NCBI RefSeq assembly: GCF_014837065.1 | Contig: NZ_JACSPP010000004.1 | Span: 62,001-126,000 of the forward strand | DNA: 64,000 nucleotides | Source of the DNA: Phocaeicola intestinalis | GTDB taxonomy: Bacteria; Bacteroidota; Bacteroidia; Bacteroidales; Bacteroidaceae | Reading direction: 5' to 3' | Shown: in pieces, positions 1-7,916 of the stretch | Position numbering within the stretch: position 1 is the first letter of the stretch | Layout: each line of letters begins with the position of its first letter | The notes under the pieces: generated by a model | Told to the model about the DNA's origin: nothing | The model's input: only the letters and a program-made list of their open reading frames with translations | The model's database searches: none | Program-made: the position numbers and the translations under genes

Positions 1-1
1 A

Positions 2-613
<612 letters not shown>

Positions 614-618
614 AGCGT

Positions 619-1134
619 ATGATAAGAAAGGAAGAAGTTTTTAAAATCGGTGTCATCAACAAGCCGCACGGCATAAAAGGAGAAGTGTCTTTCACCTTTA
701 CCGATGATATATTCGACCGTGTGGATTGCGATTACCTTATCTTGCTCATGGACGGCATCCTGGTTCCGTTCTTCATGGAGGAATACCGTTTCCGTTCCGA
801 TACGGTGGCACTGGTGAAATTCGAAGGCATCGATACCTCCGAGCAGGCACGCAGGTTCACCAACGTAGAAGTGTATTTCCCCAAGAAATTCATGGACGAG
901 CAAGAGGACGTGACTTCCTGGAACTTCTTTATCGGTTTCCGGGTAGAAGATGTGCATCACGGCTATCTGGGAGAGATAACGAATGTAGACGATACTACCC
1001 TTAATGTCTTGTTCGCCATCGAGAAAGACGGAGAAGAACTTTTATTGCCTGCCCACGAAGAGTTTATCATCGGTTTAGACCGGGAGAAGAAGGTAATGAA
1101 AGTAAACGTGCCCGACGGATTAATCGAACCTTAA
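619..1134 (+). CDS. rimM: Ribosome maturation factor RimM
   Basis: RimM is a 30S subunit assembly factor that binds ribosomal protein S19 and acts in 16S rRNA maturation. The 171-residue protein opens with [19 protein letters not shown], the family signature of the N-terminal beta-barrel. The C-terminal PRC-barrel half contains [34 protein letters not shown] and the closing VPDGLIEP. Length is normal for the family. It follows murA by 5 bases and precedes an M23 peptidase gene by 35 bases, a common Bacteroides order. Confidence 0.95.
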   Translation: MIRKEEVFKIGVINKPHGIKGEVSFTFTDDIFDRVDCDYLILLMDGILVPFFMEEYRFRSDTVALVKFEGIDTSEQARRFTNVEVYFPKKFMDEQEDVTSWNFFIGFRVEDVHHGYLGEITNVDDTTLNVLFAIEKDGEELLLPAHEEFIIGLDREKKVMKVNVPDGLIEP

Positions 1135-1169
1135 TATATATAAGGTATAAAATAAATAAGGAGTAAGGT

Positions 1170-2021
1170 ATGAAAAAAACGCGCAAGGCATTTTGGCATA
1201 ACATCCGGTTCAAGTACAAGCTGAGTATCGTCAATGAGAACACATTGGAGGAGATCGTGGGGATTCACGTTTCGAAATTGAACGGATTGTCGGTATTGCT
1301 GGTGTCGTGTGCGGTGATATTCTGCATTGCTGCAGCCATAATCGTCTTTACGCCTTTACGCAACTATCTGCCCGGCTACATGAACAGTGAAGTGCGTGCA
1401 CAGGTAGTGGCAAATGCCCTGCGTGCCGATTCGCTACAGGCTGCGCTCGAACGCCAAAACCGCTATGTGATGAATATCCGCGACATTTTAAGCGGACAGG
1501 TAAAGGCAGATACGGTGCAGTCTATCGATTCGCTGACCGACTTGCGCGAGGAAGAACTGATAGCACGCTCGAAGGAAGAAGAAGAGTTTGTAAAACAATA
1601 CGAAGAAAAAGAACGTTATAATCTGACGGCAATTACTGAAGAGGGAGCTGCCGGACTGATTTTCTACCGTCCGGTGCGGGGCGTGATGTCTACGAACTTC
1701 AATCCGGACAACCGCCATTATGGAGTCGATTTGACCGCAAGCCCGAATGAAACGATACTGTCCGTACTGGAAGGCACAATCATCTTCGCCGGTTATACAC
1801 CCACGTGGGGATACGTCATCCAGATACAGCATCCGCAGAACTTCATCTCGGTGTACAAACATTGCAATTCGTTGATGAAACGCGAAGGCGACAAGGTAAA
1901 AGGAGGAGAAGGCATCGCCTTGGTAGGTGATGCCATAGACAAGGACGACAAGCCCCACTTGCACTTCGAGTTATGGCATAAAGGGAATCCGGTCAATCCC
2001 GAACAATACGTTGTGTTTTAA
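1170..2021 (+). CDS. M23 family (LytM-type) metallopeptidase, membrane anchored
   Basis: Probable peptidoglycan DD-endopeptidase or an amidase activator of the EnvC/NlpD kind. The 283-residue protein has a short basic cytosolic start, one membrane segment (about residues 42-64, LSVLLVSCAVIFCIAAAIIVF), and an acidic, probably coiled-coil region (about 85-155) rich in Glu and Lys. A C-terminal LytM domain follows from about residue 165. The zinc-site motifs HYGVD and HLHFE are both present, so it may be catalytically active. It lies between rimM and dxr in the same direction. The exact cell-wall substrate cannot be read from sequence. Confidence 0.88.
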   Translation: MKKTRKAFWHNIRFKYKLSIVNENTLEEIVGIHVSKLNGLSVLLVSCAVIFCIAAAIIVFTPLRNYLPGYMNSEVRAQVVANALRADSLQAALERQNRYVMNIRDILSGQVKADTVQSIDSLTDLREEELIARSKEEEEFVKQYEEKERYNLTAITEEGAAGLIFYRPVRGVMSTNFNPDNRHYGVDLTASPNETILSVLEGTIIFAGYTPTWGYVIQIQHPQNFISVYKHCNSLMKREGDKVKGGEGIALVGDAIDKDDKPHLHFELWHKGNPVNPEQYVVF

Positions 2022-2129
2022 ATTTACGATTGGAACATTTACGATTTACGATTTTAAAAGTATGAACGTGAATGAACCAAGAATGAAGAAACAAGTAAAT
2101 AGTAATTTGTAAATTGTCTAATAGTAAAT
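2022..2129 (+). repeat. Intergenic low-complexity repeat with short inverted words
   Basis: The M23-dxr gap is built from repeated words (ATTTACGATT, TTTACGA, AGTAAAT, AATTTGTAAATTG) that partly pair with one another. No gene is visible. Similar word-repeat gaps occur at 3291-3399, 17878-17965, 56200-56462, 60028-60095 and 63562-63680, each with its own vocabulary. Confidence 0.5.
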
Positions 2130-3290
2130 ATGAAAAGGCAAATAGCGATATTAGGTTCTACAGGTTCTATCGGGACACAAGCCTTGCAAGTCATCAAGGA
2201 GCATCCCGACCTGTACGAAGTGTATGCTCTTACGGCAAACAATCAGGTGGATTTGCTTGCCCGACAGGCACGCGAGTTCCAGCCCGAAGCTGTTGTGATA
2301 GCCAATGAAGACAAATATCCGGCACTGAAAGAAGCACTCTCCGACTTGCCCGTAAAAGTGTATGCCGGAAAAGACGCACTGGCTCAGATTGTAGAATCCC
2401 AACCGATTGACATCGTTTTAACCGCTATGGTGGGCTATGCCGGTCTGCTGCCTACAATGAATGCCATCCGTGCGGGAAAGGCCATCGCCCTTGCCAATAA
2501 GGAAACCATGGTCGTAGCGGGTGAGATTATCAATGCTCTGGCACAAGAATATCATACCCCTATTCTTCCGGTAGACTCGGAACACTCGGCTATTTTCCAA
2601 TGCCTGGAGGTGAACAATCCTGTATCGAAGGTGATTCTTACCGCGTCGGGTGGCCCGTTCCGCACGTACACCATCGACCAGCTCCGCACGGTCACCAAGG
2701 CGCAGGCTTTGCATCATCCCAACTGGCACATGGGAGCCAAGATAACCATCGACTCGGCTTCGATGATGAACAAGGGCTTCGAAGTAATCGAAGCCAAATG
2801 GCTCTTCGGCGTGCGCCCCGAACAGATTGAGGTAGTAGTACATCCCCAGTCGGTCATCCACTCGATGGTGGAGTTCGAGGACGGAGCGGTAAAAGCCCAG
2901 TTGGGCGTGCCCGATATGCGTCTGCCCATCCAATACGCTTTCTCTTATCCCAAGCGGGTTTCCCTATCGGGAGAGCGGCTGGACTTTGCCAAATACAATA
3001 CGCTGACTTTCGAGAAGCCCGACACGAAACGTTTCCGCAACTTGGCTTTGGCATACGAGGCACTGCATCAGGGAGGCAACATGCCCTGCATCGTAAATGC
3101 CGCCAATGAAGTGGTGGTGGCGGCATTCCTGGAAGACAAGATTTCGTTCCTCGGCATGAGTGAGGTCATCGAGAAAACCATGACACGCGTGCCGTTTATC
3201 CAGTGCCCGAGGTATGAAGACTATGTGGCTACCGATGCCGAAACACGGCGCATTGCCGCAGAATTAGTGATAAACAAGATGACAAGGTGA
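2130..3290 (+). CDS. dxr: 1-deoxy-D-xylulose 5-phosphate reductoisomerase
   Basis: Converts DXP to 2-C-methyl-D-erythritol 4-phosphate with NADPH, the second step of the MEP isoprenoid pathway. The protein has 386 residues, the usual length. The N-terminal NADPH-binding loop GSTGSIGTQAL is followed by ANKETMVVAGE, PVDSEHSAIFQCL (metal- and substrate-binding Asp/Glu), TASGGPFR and the NIPMA-type region seen here as HHPNWHMGAKITIDSASM and MNKGFEVIEA. All key segments are intact. The start ATG is followed directly by KRQIAILGSTGS, so the start is secure. Confidence 0.97.
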   Translation: MKRQIAILGSTGSIGTQALQVIKEHPDLYEVYALTANNQVDLLARQAREFQPEAVVIANEDKYPALKEALSDLPVKVYAGKDALAQIVESQPIDIVLTAMVGYAGLLPTMNAIRAGKAIALANKETMVVAGEIINALAQEYHTPILPVDSEHSAIFQCLEVNNPVSKVILTASGGPFRTYTIDQLRTVTKAQALHHPNWHMGAKITIDSASMMNKGFEVIEAKWLFGVRPEQIEVVVHPQSVIHSMVEFEDGAVKAQLGVPDMRLPIQYAFSYPKRVSLSGERLDFAKYNTLTFEKPDTKRFRNLALAYEALHQGGNMPCIVNAANEVVVAAFLEDKISFLGMSEVIEKTMTRVPFIQCPRYEDYVATDAETRRIAAELVINKMTR

Positions 3291-3399
3291 CAAGACAACA
3301 AGGTGACAAGGCTTAAAATACCTTGGGAGAACATTTCAAAACCTTGTCAACTCGTCCTTTTCACCTTGCCAACTAAAAAATTAAAAACAAGAAAACGAT
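3291..3399 (+). repeat. Intergenic word-repeat between dxr and rseP
   Basis: Direct copies of AAGGTGACAAG and partly complementary words (CCTTGTCAACT, CACCTTGCCAACT) fill the gap, so the RNA could fold on itself. It may act as a processing or attenuation hairpin, but no U-tract is seen. It contains no credible gene. Confidence 0.5.
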
Positions 3400-4740
3400 A
3401 TGGAAACATTTTTGATTCGTGCTCTCCAACTCATTCTCAGCCTTTCGCTGCTGGTAATTGTGCACGAAGGAGGACACTTTTTCTTTGCCCGCCTCTTTAA
3501 GATACGGGTAGAGAAGTTTTATATTTTCTTCGACCCGTGGTTTGCCTTGTTCAAATACAAGCCCAAACATAGCGATACGGAGTATGGTATAGGCTGGCTA
3601 CCCTTGGGAGGGTATTGCAAAATTTCCGGTATGATTGACGAATCAATGGATACCGAACAGATGAAAAAGCCGCCTCAGCCATGGGAATTCCGCTCGAAGC
3701 CTGCAGGCCAACGGCTTCTGGTAATGGTGGGCGGAGTGCTGATGAACTTCATCCTTGCCTTGTTTATTTATTCCATGATTCTTTTTACATGGGGCGATTC
3801 GTACATTGCCCTGAAGGACATGACGTATGGAATGAAATTTAATGAACAGGCAAGAGAGATAGGTTTTCGTGACGGGGATATTCTCCTAAGTGCCGACGGT
3901 GAGGAATTGACCCGCTTCAACGGAGACATGATTCGGAGCATCGTCGAAGCGCGCGAAGTGACCGTGCTTCGCGATGGAGAAGAGAAACAAATCCTGATGC
4001 CCGAACTGAGCCTGCTCGATGTAGCCCAACAGAGTCCGATGTTCGTATCCGTATTCCAGCCGAATGTAGTGGATTCGGTCATAGCCGGAGGAGGATTTGC
4101 ACAGGCAGGCATCCAAAAGGGAGACTCACTTGTAGCATTCAACGGTACGGAAATCCGTTCGTGGAACGAGTTCTTAGACCAGATGAACCGCCTTCAACTG
4201 AACGCCGAATTGCAGGAAAAGACTTCGGGCGAGTTCACATTGGTTTATTCACGTGCCGGAATACGGGATACAGTCAATGTACAGACGGATGCCAGCTTCA
4301 AGGTAAACGCCTACGGAGGCTTGATCGATTATAAAGTGACCGATGTGTCGTATGGCTTTTTCCAGTCTTTCCCAGCAGGTGTTATGTTAGGAATCAATAC
4401 ATTGAAAGGATATGCCAACGACATGAAGTATGTCTTTACCGCCGAAGGAGCCAAGAGTCTGGGAGGTTTCGGTACCATCGGAAGCATCTTCCCAAAGGTA
4501 TGGGACTGGCAACGTTTTTGGGAAATGACCGCATTCCTCTCCATCATCCTCGCCTTTATGAACATCTTGCCTATTCCGGCGCTCGATGGCGGACACGTAT
4601 TGTTCCTGCTCTACGAAATCATCGCCCGTCGCAAGCCGAGCGACAAGTTTATGGAATATGCGCAGATGGTAGGCATGTTCCTGCTCCTTGCCCTCCTCAT
4701 TTGGGCGAACTTCAACGATGTGATGCGGTTTATTTTCTAA
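3400..4740 (+). CDS. rseP: RIP zinc metalloprotease RseP (site-2 protease)
   Basis: Inner-membrane protease that cuts transmembrane substrates such as anti-sigma factors or remnant signal peptides. The 446-residue protein carries the zinc motif HEGGH (HExxH) in the first membrane helix at about residue 24. A second membrane segment is at about 108-128 (RLLVMVGGVLMNFILALFIYS). A PDZ-like region with GFRDGDILLSADGEEL and AGIQKGDSLVAFNGTEI follows. The C-terminal membrane part has NILPIPALDGGH, the second conserved family motif. Both catalytic motifs are intact. lgt follows 21 bases later. Confidence 0.95.
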   Translation: METFLIRALQLILSLSLLVIVHEGGHFFFARLFKIRVEKFYIFFDPWFALFKYKPKHSDTEYGIGWLPLGGYCKISGMIDESMDTEQMKKPPQPWEFRSKPAGQRLLVMVGGVLMNFILALFIYSMILFTWGDSYIALKDMTYGMKFNEQAREIGFRDGDILLSADGEELTRFNGDMIRSIVEAREVTVLRDGEEKQILMPELSLLDVAQQSPMFVSVFQPNVVDSVIAGGGFAQAGIQKGDSLVAFNGTEIRSWNEFLDQMNRLQLNAELQEKTSGEFTLVYSRAGIRDTVNVQTDASFKVNAYGGLIDYKVTDVSYGFFQSFPAGVMLGINTLKGYANDMKYVFTAEGAKSLGGFGTIGSIFPKVWDWQRFWEMTAFLSIILAFMNILPIPALDGGHVLFLLYEIIARRKPSDKFMEYAQMVGMFLLLALLIWANFNDVMRFIF

Positions 4741-4761
4741 TATAAATATAAAGGAAAATAG

Positions 4762-5583
4762 ATGAACCTGTTTTACATTCATTGGAATCCCGACCCCGTG
4801 CTGTTCCACATCGGAAATTTCGGACTTCGGTGGTATAGCATCTTCTGGATGATTGCCATTCTGGCAGCTTGCCAAGTAGTGTACAAGCTCTACCAAGTGA
4901 GGAAATTTCCGATGGATACTTACCAATCGCTGTTCGTATATTGCATGGTAGGTACATTTGTGGGTGCCAGGTTGGGTCATTGCCTGTTCTACGACCCTTC
5001 CTACTTTCTGGCACATCCCTTGGAAATCGTGCTTCCTGTCCGCTTTCTTCCCAACGGAGACTGGATATTTACGGGTTATGCCGGACTTGCCAGCCACGGA
5101 GGGACGTTGGGCTTGATTATCGCCCTGTATTTCTTTTGCCGGAAAACCAAGATGCACTACTTGGACATACTCGATATGTTGGGCATTGCCGCACCGGTAG
5201 CTTCAGGCTTCATCCGCCTTGCCAACCTGATGAATTCCGAAATCATCGGCATGCCGGCCAATCTTCCTTGGGCGTTTGTCTTCGAGCAGGTCGACCTCCA
5301 GCCCCGCCATCCTGCCCAGCTTTACGAATCCCTTGCCTATTTCTTATTCTTCGGCATCATGGTCTGGATATTCCGGAAGCGGAAAGACACTGCCCCTAAA
5401 GGTTTCTATTTCGGGCTCTGCATCACCCTGATATTTACGTTCCGCTTTTTCATCGAGTTCCTCAAAGAGCGTCAGGTGGATTTCGAGAATGCCATGCCCA
5501 TCGACATGGGACAGGTATTGAGCATTCCCTTCATCGCACTGGGGCTTTATTTCGTGTTGCGCCGGAAAACGGTCAAAGCATGA
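4762..5583 (+). CDS. lgt: Prolipoprotein diacylglyceryl transferase
   Basis: Transfers diacylglycerol from phosphatidylglycerol to the lipobox cysteine of prolipoproteins at the inner membrane, the first step in lipoprotein maturation. The protein has 273 residues and about seven hydrophobic segments. Recognisable blocks are FHIGNFGLRWYSIFWM near the N-terminus, GYAGLASHGGTLGL (the HGG element), and FIRLANLMNSEIIGMPA, the Bacteroidetes form of the Lgt signature. HPAQLYESLAYF follows. Many lipoproteins in this window (the SusD proteins and others) would be its substrates. Confidence 0.95.
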   Translation: MNLFYIHWNPDPVLFHIGNFGLRWYSIFWMIAILAACQVVYKLYQVRKFPMDTYQSLFVYCMVGTFVGARLGHCLFYDPSYFLAHPLEIVLPVRFLPNGDWIFTGYAGLASHGGTLGLIIALYFFCRKTKMHYLDILDMLGIAAPVASGFIRLANLMNSEIIGMPANLPWAFVFEQVDLQPRHPAQLYESLAYFLFFGIMVWIFRKRKDTAPKGFYFGLCITLIFTFRFFIEFLKERQVDFENAMPIDMGQVLSIPFIALGLYFVLRRKTVKA

Positions 5584-5662
5584 GCAAATGTAATTCAAAT
5601 ACGGAAGCAACGATTTCGGGGAGAAATAAAAAAAACGGATGAGAAAGGTTGATAATATTCTT

Positions 5663-5703
5663 TTCTTTGTTACGCCGGAACACAAATCCGGCGCAACAAA
5701 GAA
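5663..5703. terminator. Hairpin between convergent lgt and lipoprotein genes
   Basis: Arms TTCTTTGTTACGCCGG (5663-5678) and CCGGCGCAACAAAGAA (5688-5703) pair with one mismatch over 16 bp around a 9-base loop. It lies between two converging genes, a typical place for a shared terminator, although no clear U-tract follows on either strand. Confidence 0.6.
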
Positions 5704-5724
5704 TACACAAATCATCGACAGGTA

Positions 5725-6264
5725 TTACCGGACTTCAAACCTTACGCTTACATCTCCACCTCCCAAGGCTGCGGCAAGCCCTTCGGGATTGTCTATCTGC
5801 CCCAAGCGTGTGTAACTATAGCCGGACGAAAAAGTTTCGTAAAACAAGACGACGCAAGACGAGCCGTAAAGCATCAGGTCGCCTGTCTGGATTGTCCCCG
5901 GACGATAGCTGTCCGTAGGCAGATTTTCCGATAAGTAATGGTATTTCTCGTTGCCGTTCATCTCGCTCATATCCAGCGTAAGGGGGAGCATGGCTGCAAA
6001 AGCCCGTGCAGCCTCATTGTCTGCCAGCGTAGCGGCAAACGATGTTCCGTTTACTGAAATTGTAATATTTCTTTCCATGGATGCATTGTCATCACCGTTA
6101 TTGTTATCGTTGTTTCCTTCATAATCGCCCTCATTTTCATCAGATGGCGGAGCAGGAACTTCCGTCCTTTCCTCCATCGGGTCATCGTCCGAGCAGGCAA
6201 TAAGGGCATTTGCCGTAAAAAGGAGGAAAATAGCCACTCCACAGCAGTAAATCAACCGTTTCAT
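5725..6264 (-). CDS. Lipoprotein with cyclophilin-like fold domain
   Basis: A 179-residue exported protein. Residues 1-24 form a lipoprotein signal with lipobox LIAC-SDD. An acidic Asp/Asn/Gly-rich linker runs to about residue 62. The domain that starts at ITISVNGTSFAATLADNEAARAF and continues through TGDLMLYGSSCVVLFYETF...YTRLGQIDNPEGL resembles the bacterial cyclophilin-like (MTH1187/TM1367-type) family, whose biochemical role is unsettled. The upstream truncated hydrolase gene ends only 1 base before this start, so the two were probably one operon. Loss of the hydrolase promoter may leave this gene poorly expressed. Confidence 0.75.
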   Translation of the reverse strand: MKRLIYCCGVAIFLLFTANALIACSDDDPMEERTEVPAPPSDENEGDYEGNNDNNNGDDNASMERNITISVNGTSFAATLADNEAARAFAAMLPLTLDMSEMNGNEKYHYLSENLPTDSYRPGTIQTGDLMLYGSSCVVLFYETFSSGYSYTRLGQIDNPEGLAAALGGGDVSVRFEVR

Positions 6265-6265
6265 A

Positions 6266-7150
6266 TCACTTCAGGTATTGGTTGTAAAACTCGACTATCT
6301 TGCCGAACGGTATCTTTTCCAGGTTGTCGTACAGGTCGGTGTGGCTGGCTCCCGGCACGATATACAATTCCTTGTTGTCACCTTTCAGCTTCTTGAAGGC
6401 ATCCTCACCGAAATAGCGCGAATGTGCCTTTTCGCCATGCACCACCAATACGGCACTGCGGATTTCATCGCTGTAAGCCAAAATGGGCATATTGAGAAGT
6501 GAAAGCGAGGAAGTGACGTTCCACCCCAGACCTGAATTGATGGAACGGGAGTGATAGCCACGCTTCGTTTTATAATAGTCATAATAATCCTTCATAAATT
6601 GTGGCGCGTCATCGGCAGGTTGGGGATTCATCACCGTGCGCTTGTACGTGCCGTTGCGATAGTCTTCCGTCCGTTGGGCATTCAGTTGCTTGCGCATTTC
6701 ATAGCGGGCGTCCGCATTGTCATTGGCATCGAAGTAGCCGTTTGCCGTCCCCCGACAGATGTCATACATCGTGGAAGCCACCGTCGCTTTGATGCGCGTA
6801 TCCATAGCCGCCGCGTTGATGGCAAAACCTCCAAAGCCACAGATGCCGAGTATGCCGATGCGCTCCGGGTCTACATCGTCACGGGTGGACAGATAGTCTA
6901 CCGCCGCACTGAAGTCTTCCGTGTTGATGTCCGGCGATGCCACACTACGGGGCTGCCCGCCGCTTTCTCCGGTAAAAGAGGGGTCGAAAGCAATGGTCAG
7001 GAAACCGTGCTCTGCCAATGTCTGCGCATACAGTCCCGATGCCTGCTCTTTCACTGCCCCGAACGGTCCACTGACCGCGATGGCTGGGAGCTTGCCTGCC
7101 GTGTTCTTGGGTTTATACAAGTCGGCAGCATCCACCGTATCGAAGAGGGA
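6266..7150 (-). pseudogene. Alpha/beta hydrolase (dienelactone-hydrolase-like), 5' end missing
   Basis: About 290 residues of a hydrolase can be read from ADLYKPKN onward: AGKLPAIAVSGPFGAVKEQASGLYAQ in segments, ERIGILGICGFGGFA (Gly-x-Cys-x-Gly nucleophile elbow, Cys in place of Ser as in dienelactone hydrolases), and GASHTDLYD near the end with a catalytic-type His. Relatives carry an N-terminal signal and about 35-45 further residues before this point. Here the open frame runs upstream instead into the antisense of an AraC gene, so the original start has been lost near 7130-7150. The open frame continues to 7510, but that extension is not hydrolase sequence. Confidence 0.75.
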
Positions 7151-7795
7151 CCTGTGCCTGAAGCCGATGCACTGTTGTTTCATCCCGATTTTCTGTTCCG
7201 TACCCCATTGGCACAGAAAATGAAGCAGTATAGTTTCTTTTCGTATGCTTCCAATGAGGCGTTGCACTTGTCTGCGGACGAACGTGTCATCGTGCAGGAC
7301 TATATGAACAAGATAGCCCATGAACTGGAGCACCCCATCGACAGGTTTTCCAAACCGCTGATAATCTCCAACATTGAAGTGCTGCTCAATTATTGCATGC
7401 GCTTTTATGAACGTCAGTTCGTCACGCGCGAAGTGCTGAACAACGATGTCCTTATCCGTTTCGAGCAATTGCTGGACGAGTATTGGGATTCCGGCACGGC
7501 ACGCCTGCAAGGGCTTCCCACCGTGAAATATTTTGCTGAAAAAGTTTGCCTTTCTCCCAACTATTTTGGCGATTTGGTAAAATCAGAAACCGGCAAGAGC
7601 CCGCATGAACTTATCCAATCCAAAATAGCGGAAATCGCAAAGAGCGCTCTTCTTGACCCCAAGATGAACACGAAACAGGTAGCGGATATGTTGGGATTCC
7701 AATATCCGCAACACTTCCTGCGCTTCTTCAAGAAAAAAGTAGGATGTACCCCAAAGGAATATCGTACTCAAAACAACTTGACTGTATGTAGTTAA
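7151..7795 (+). pseudogene. AraC-family regulator, N-terminal part missing
   Basis: From ALLFHPDFLFRTPLAQKMKQYSFF (in segments) onward this is a typical Bacteroidetes AraC-type regulator. The end of the cupin-like sensor domain is followed by a helical linker and a C-terminal double helix-turn-helix (VCLSPNYFGDLVKSETGKSP and QVADMLGFQYPQHFLRFFKKKVGCTPKEYR, in segments). About 90-100 N-terminal residues expected in the family are absent. Upstream codons are antisense to the hydrolase gene. The two genes would normally be divergent with a shared promoter. Here that promoter and both 5' ends are gone. Confidence 0.75.
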
Positions 7796-7874
7796 TCGGA
7801 AATGGATTGCGAAAAATCAGTGTGATTCTTTATTTGAATATCCGCAAAACCGATACACTTACTTGCATTTTTCG

Positions 7875-7882
7875 TATCTTTG
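7875..7882 (+). promoter_or_regulatory. Bacteroidetes -7 box of the S9 peptidase gene
   Basis: TATCTTTG matches TAnnTTTG and lies 34 bases before the start codon. No good -33 TTTG is seen at the usual distance. The bases just upstream (7797-7850) share words with the intergenic elements near 61.0 kb (ATTGCGAAAAATCA and GAATATCCGCAAA). Confidence 0.55.
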
Positions 7883-7916
7883 GGGCTTGAAATAAATTTT
7901 AATTCAAGCAGAGTTT

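Noticed and set aside
3303..3500. 65-codon plus-strand frame before rseP
   Set aside because: It runs through the word-repeat gap into rseP in another frame and has no protein features.
6551..7150. Long plus-strand frame continuing upstream of the AraC fragment
   Set aside because: It is antisense to the hydrolase and has no regulator-like sequence before about 7151; it stays open only by chance in GC-rich codons.
7151..7510. Minus-strand extension of the hydrolase frame
   Set aside because: It is the antisense of the AraC helix region and has no hydrolase or signal-peptide features.
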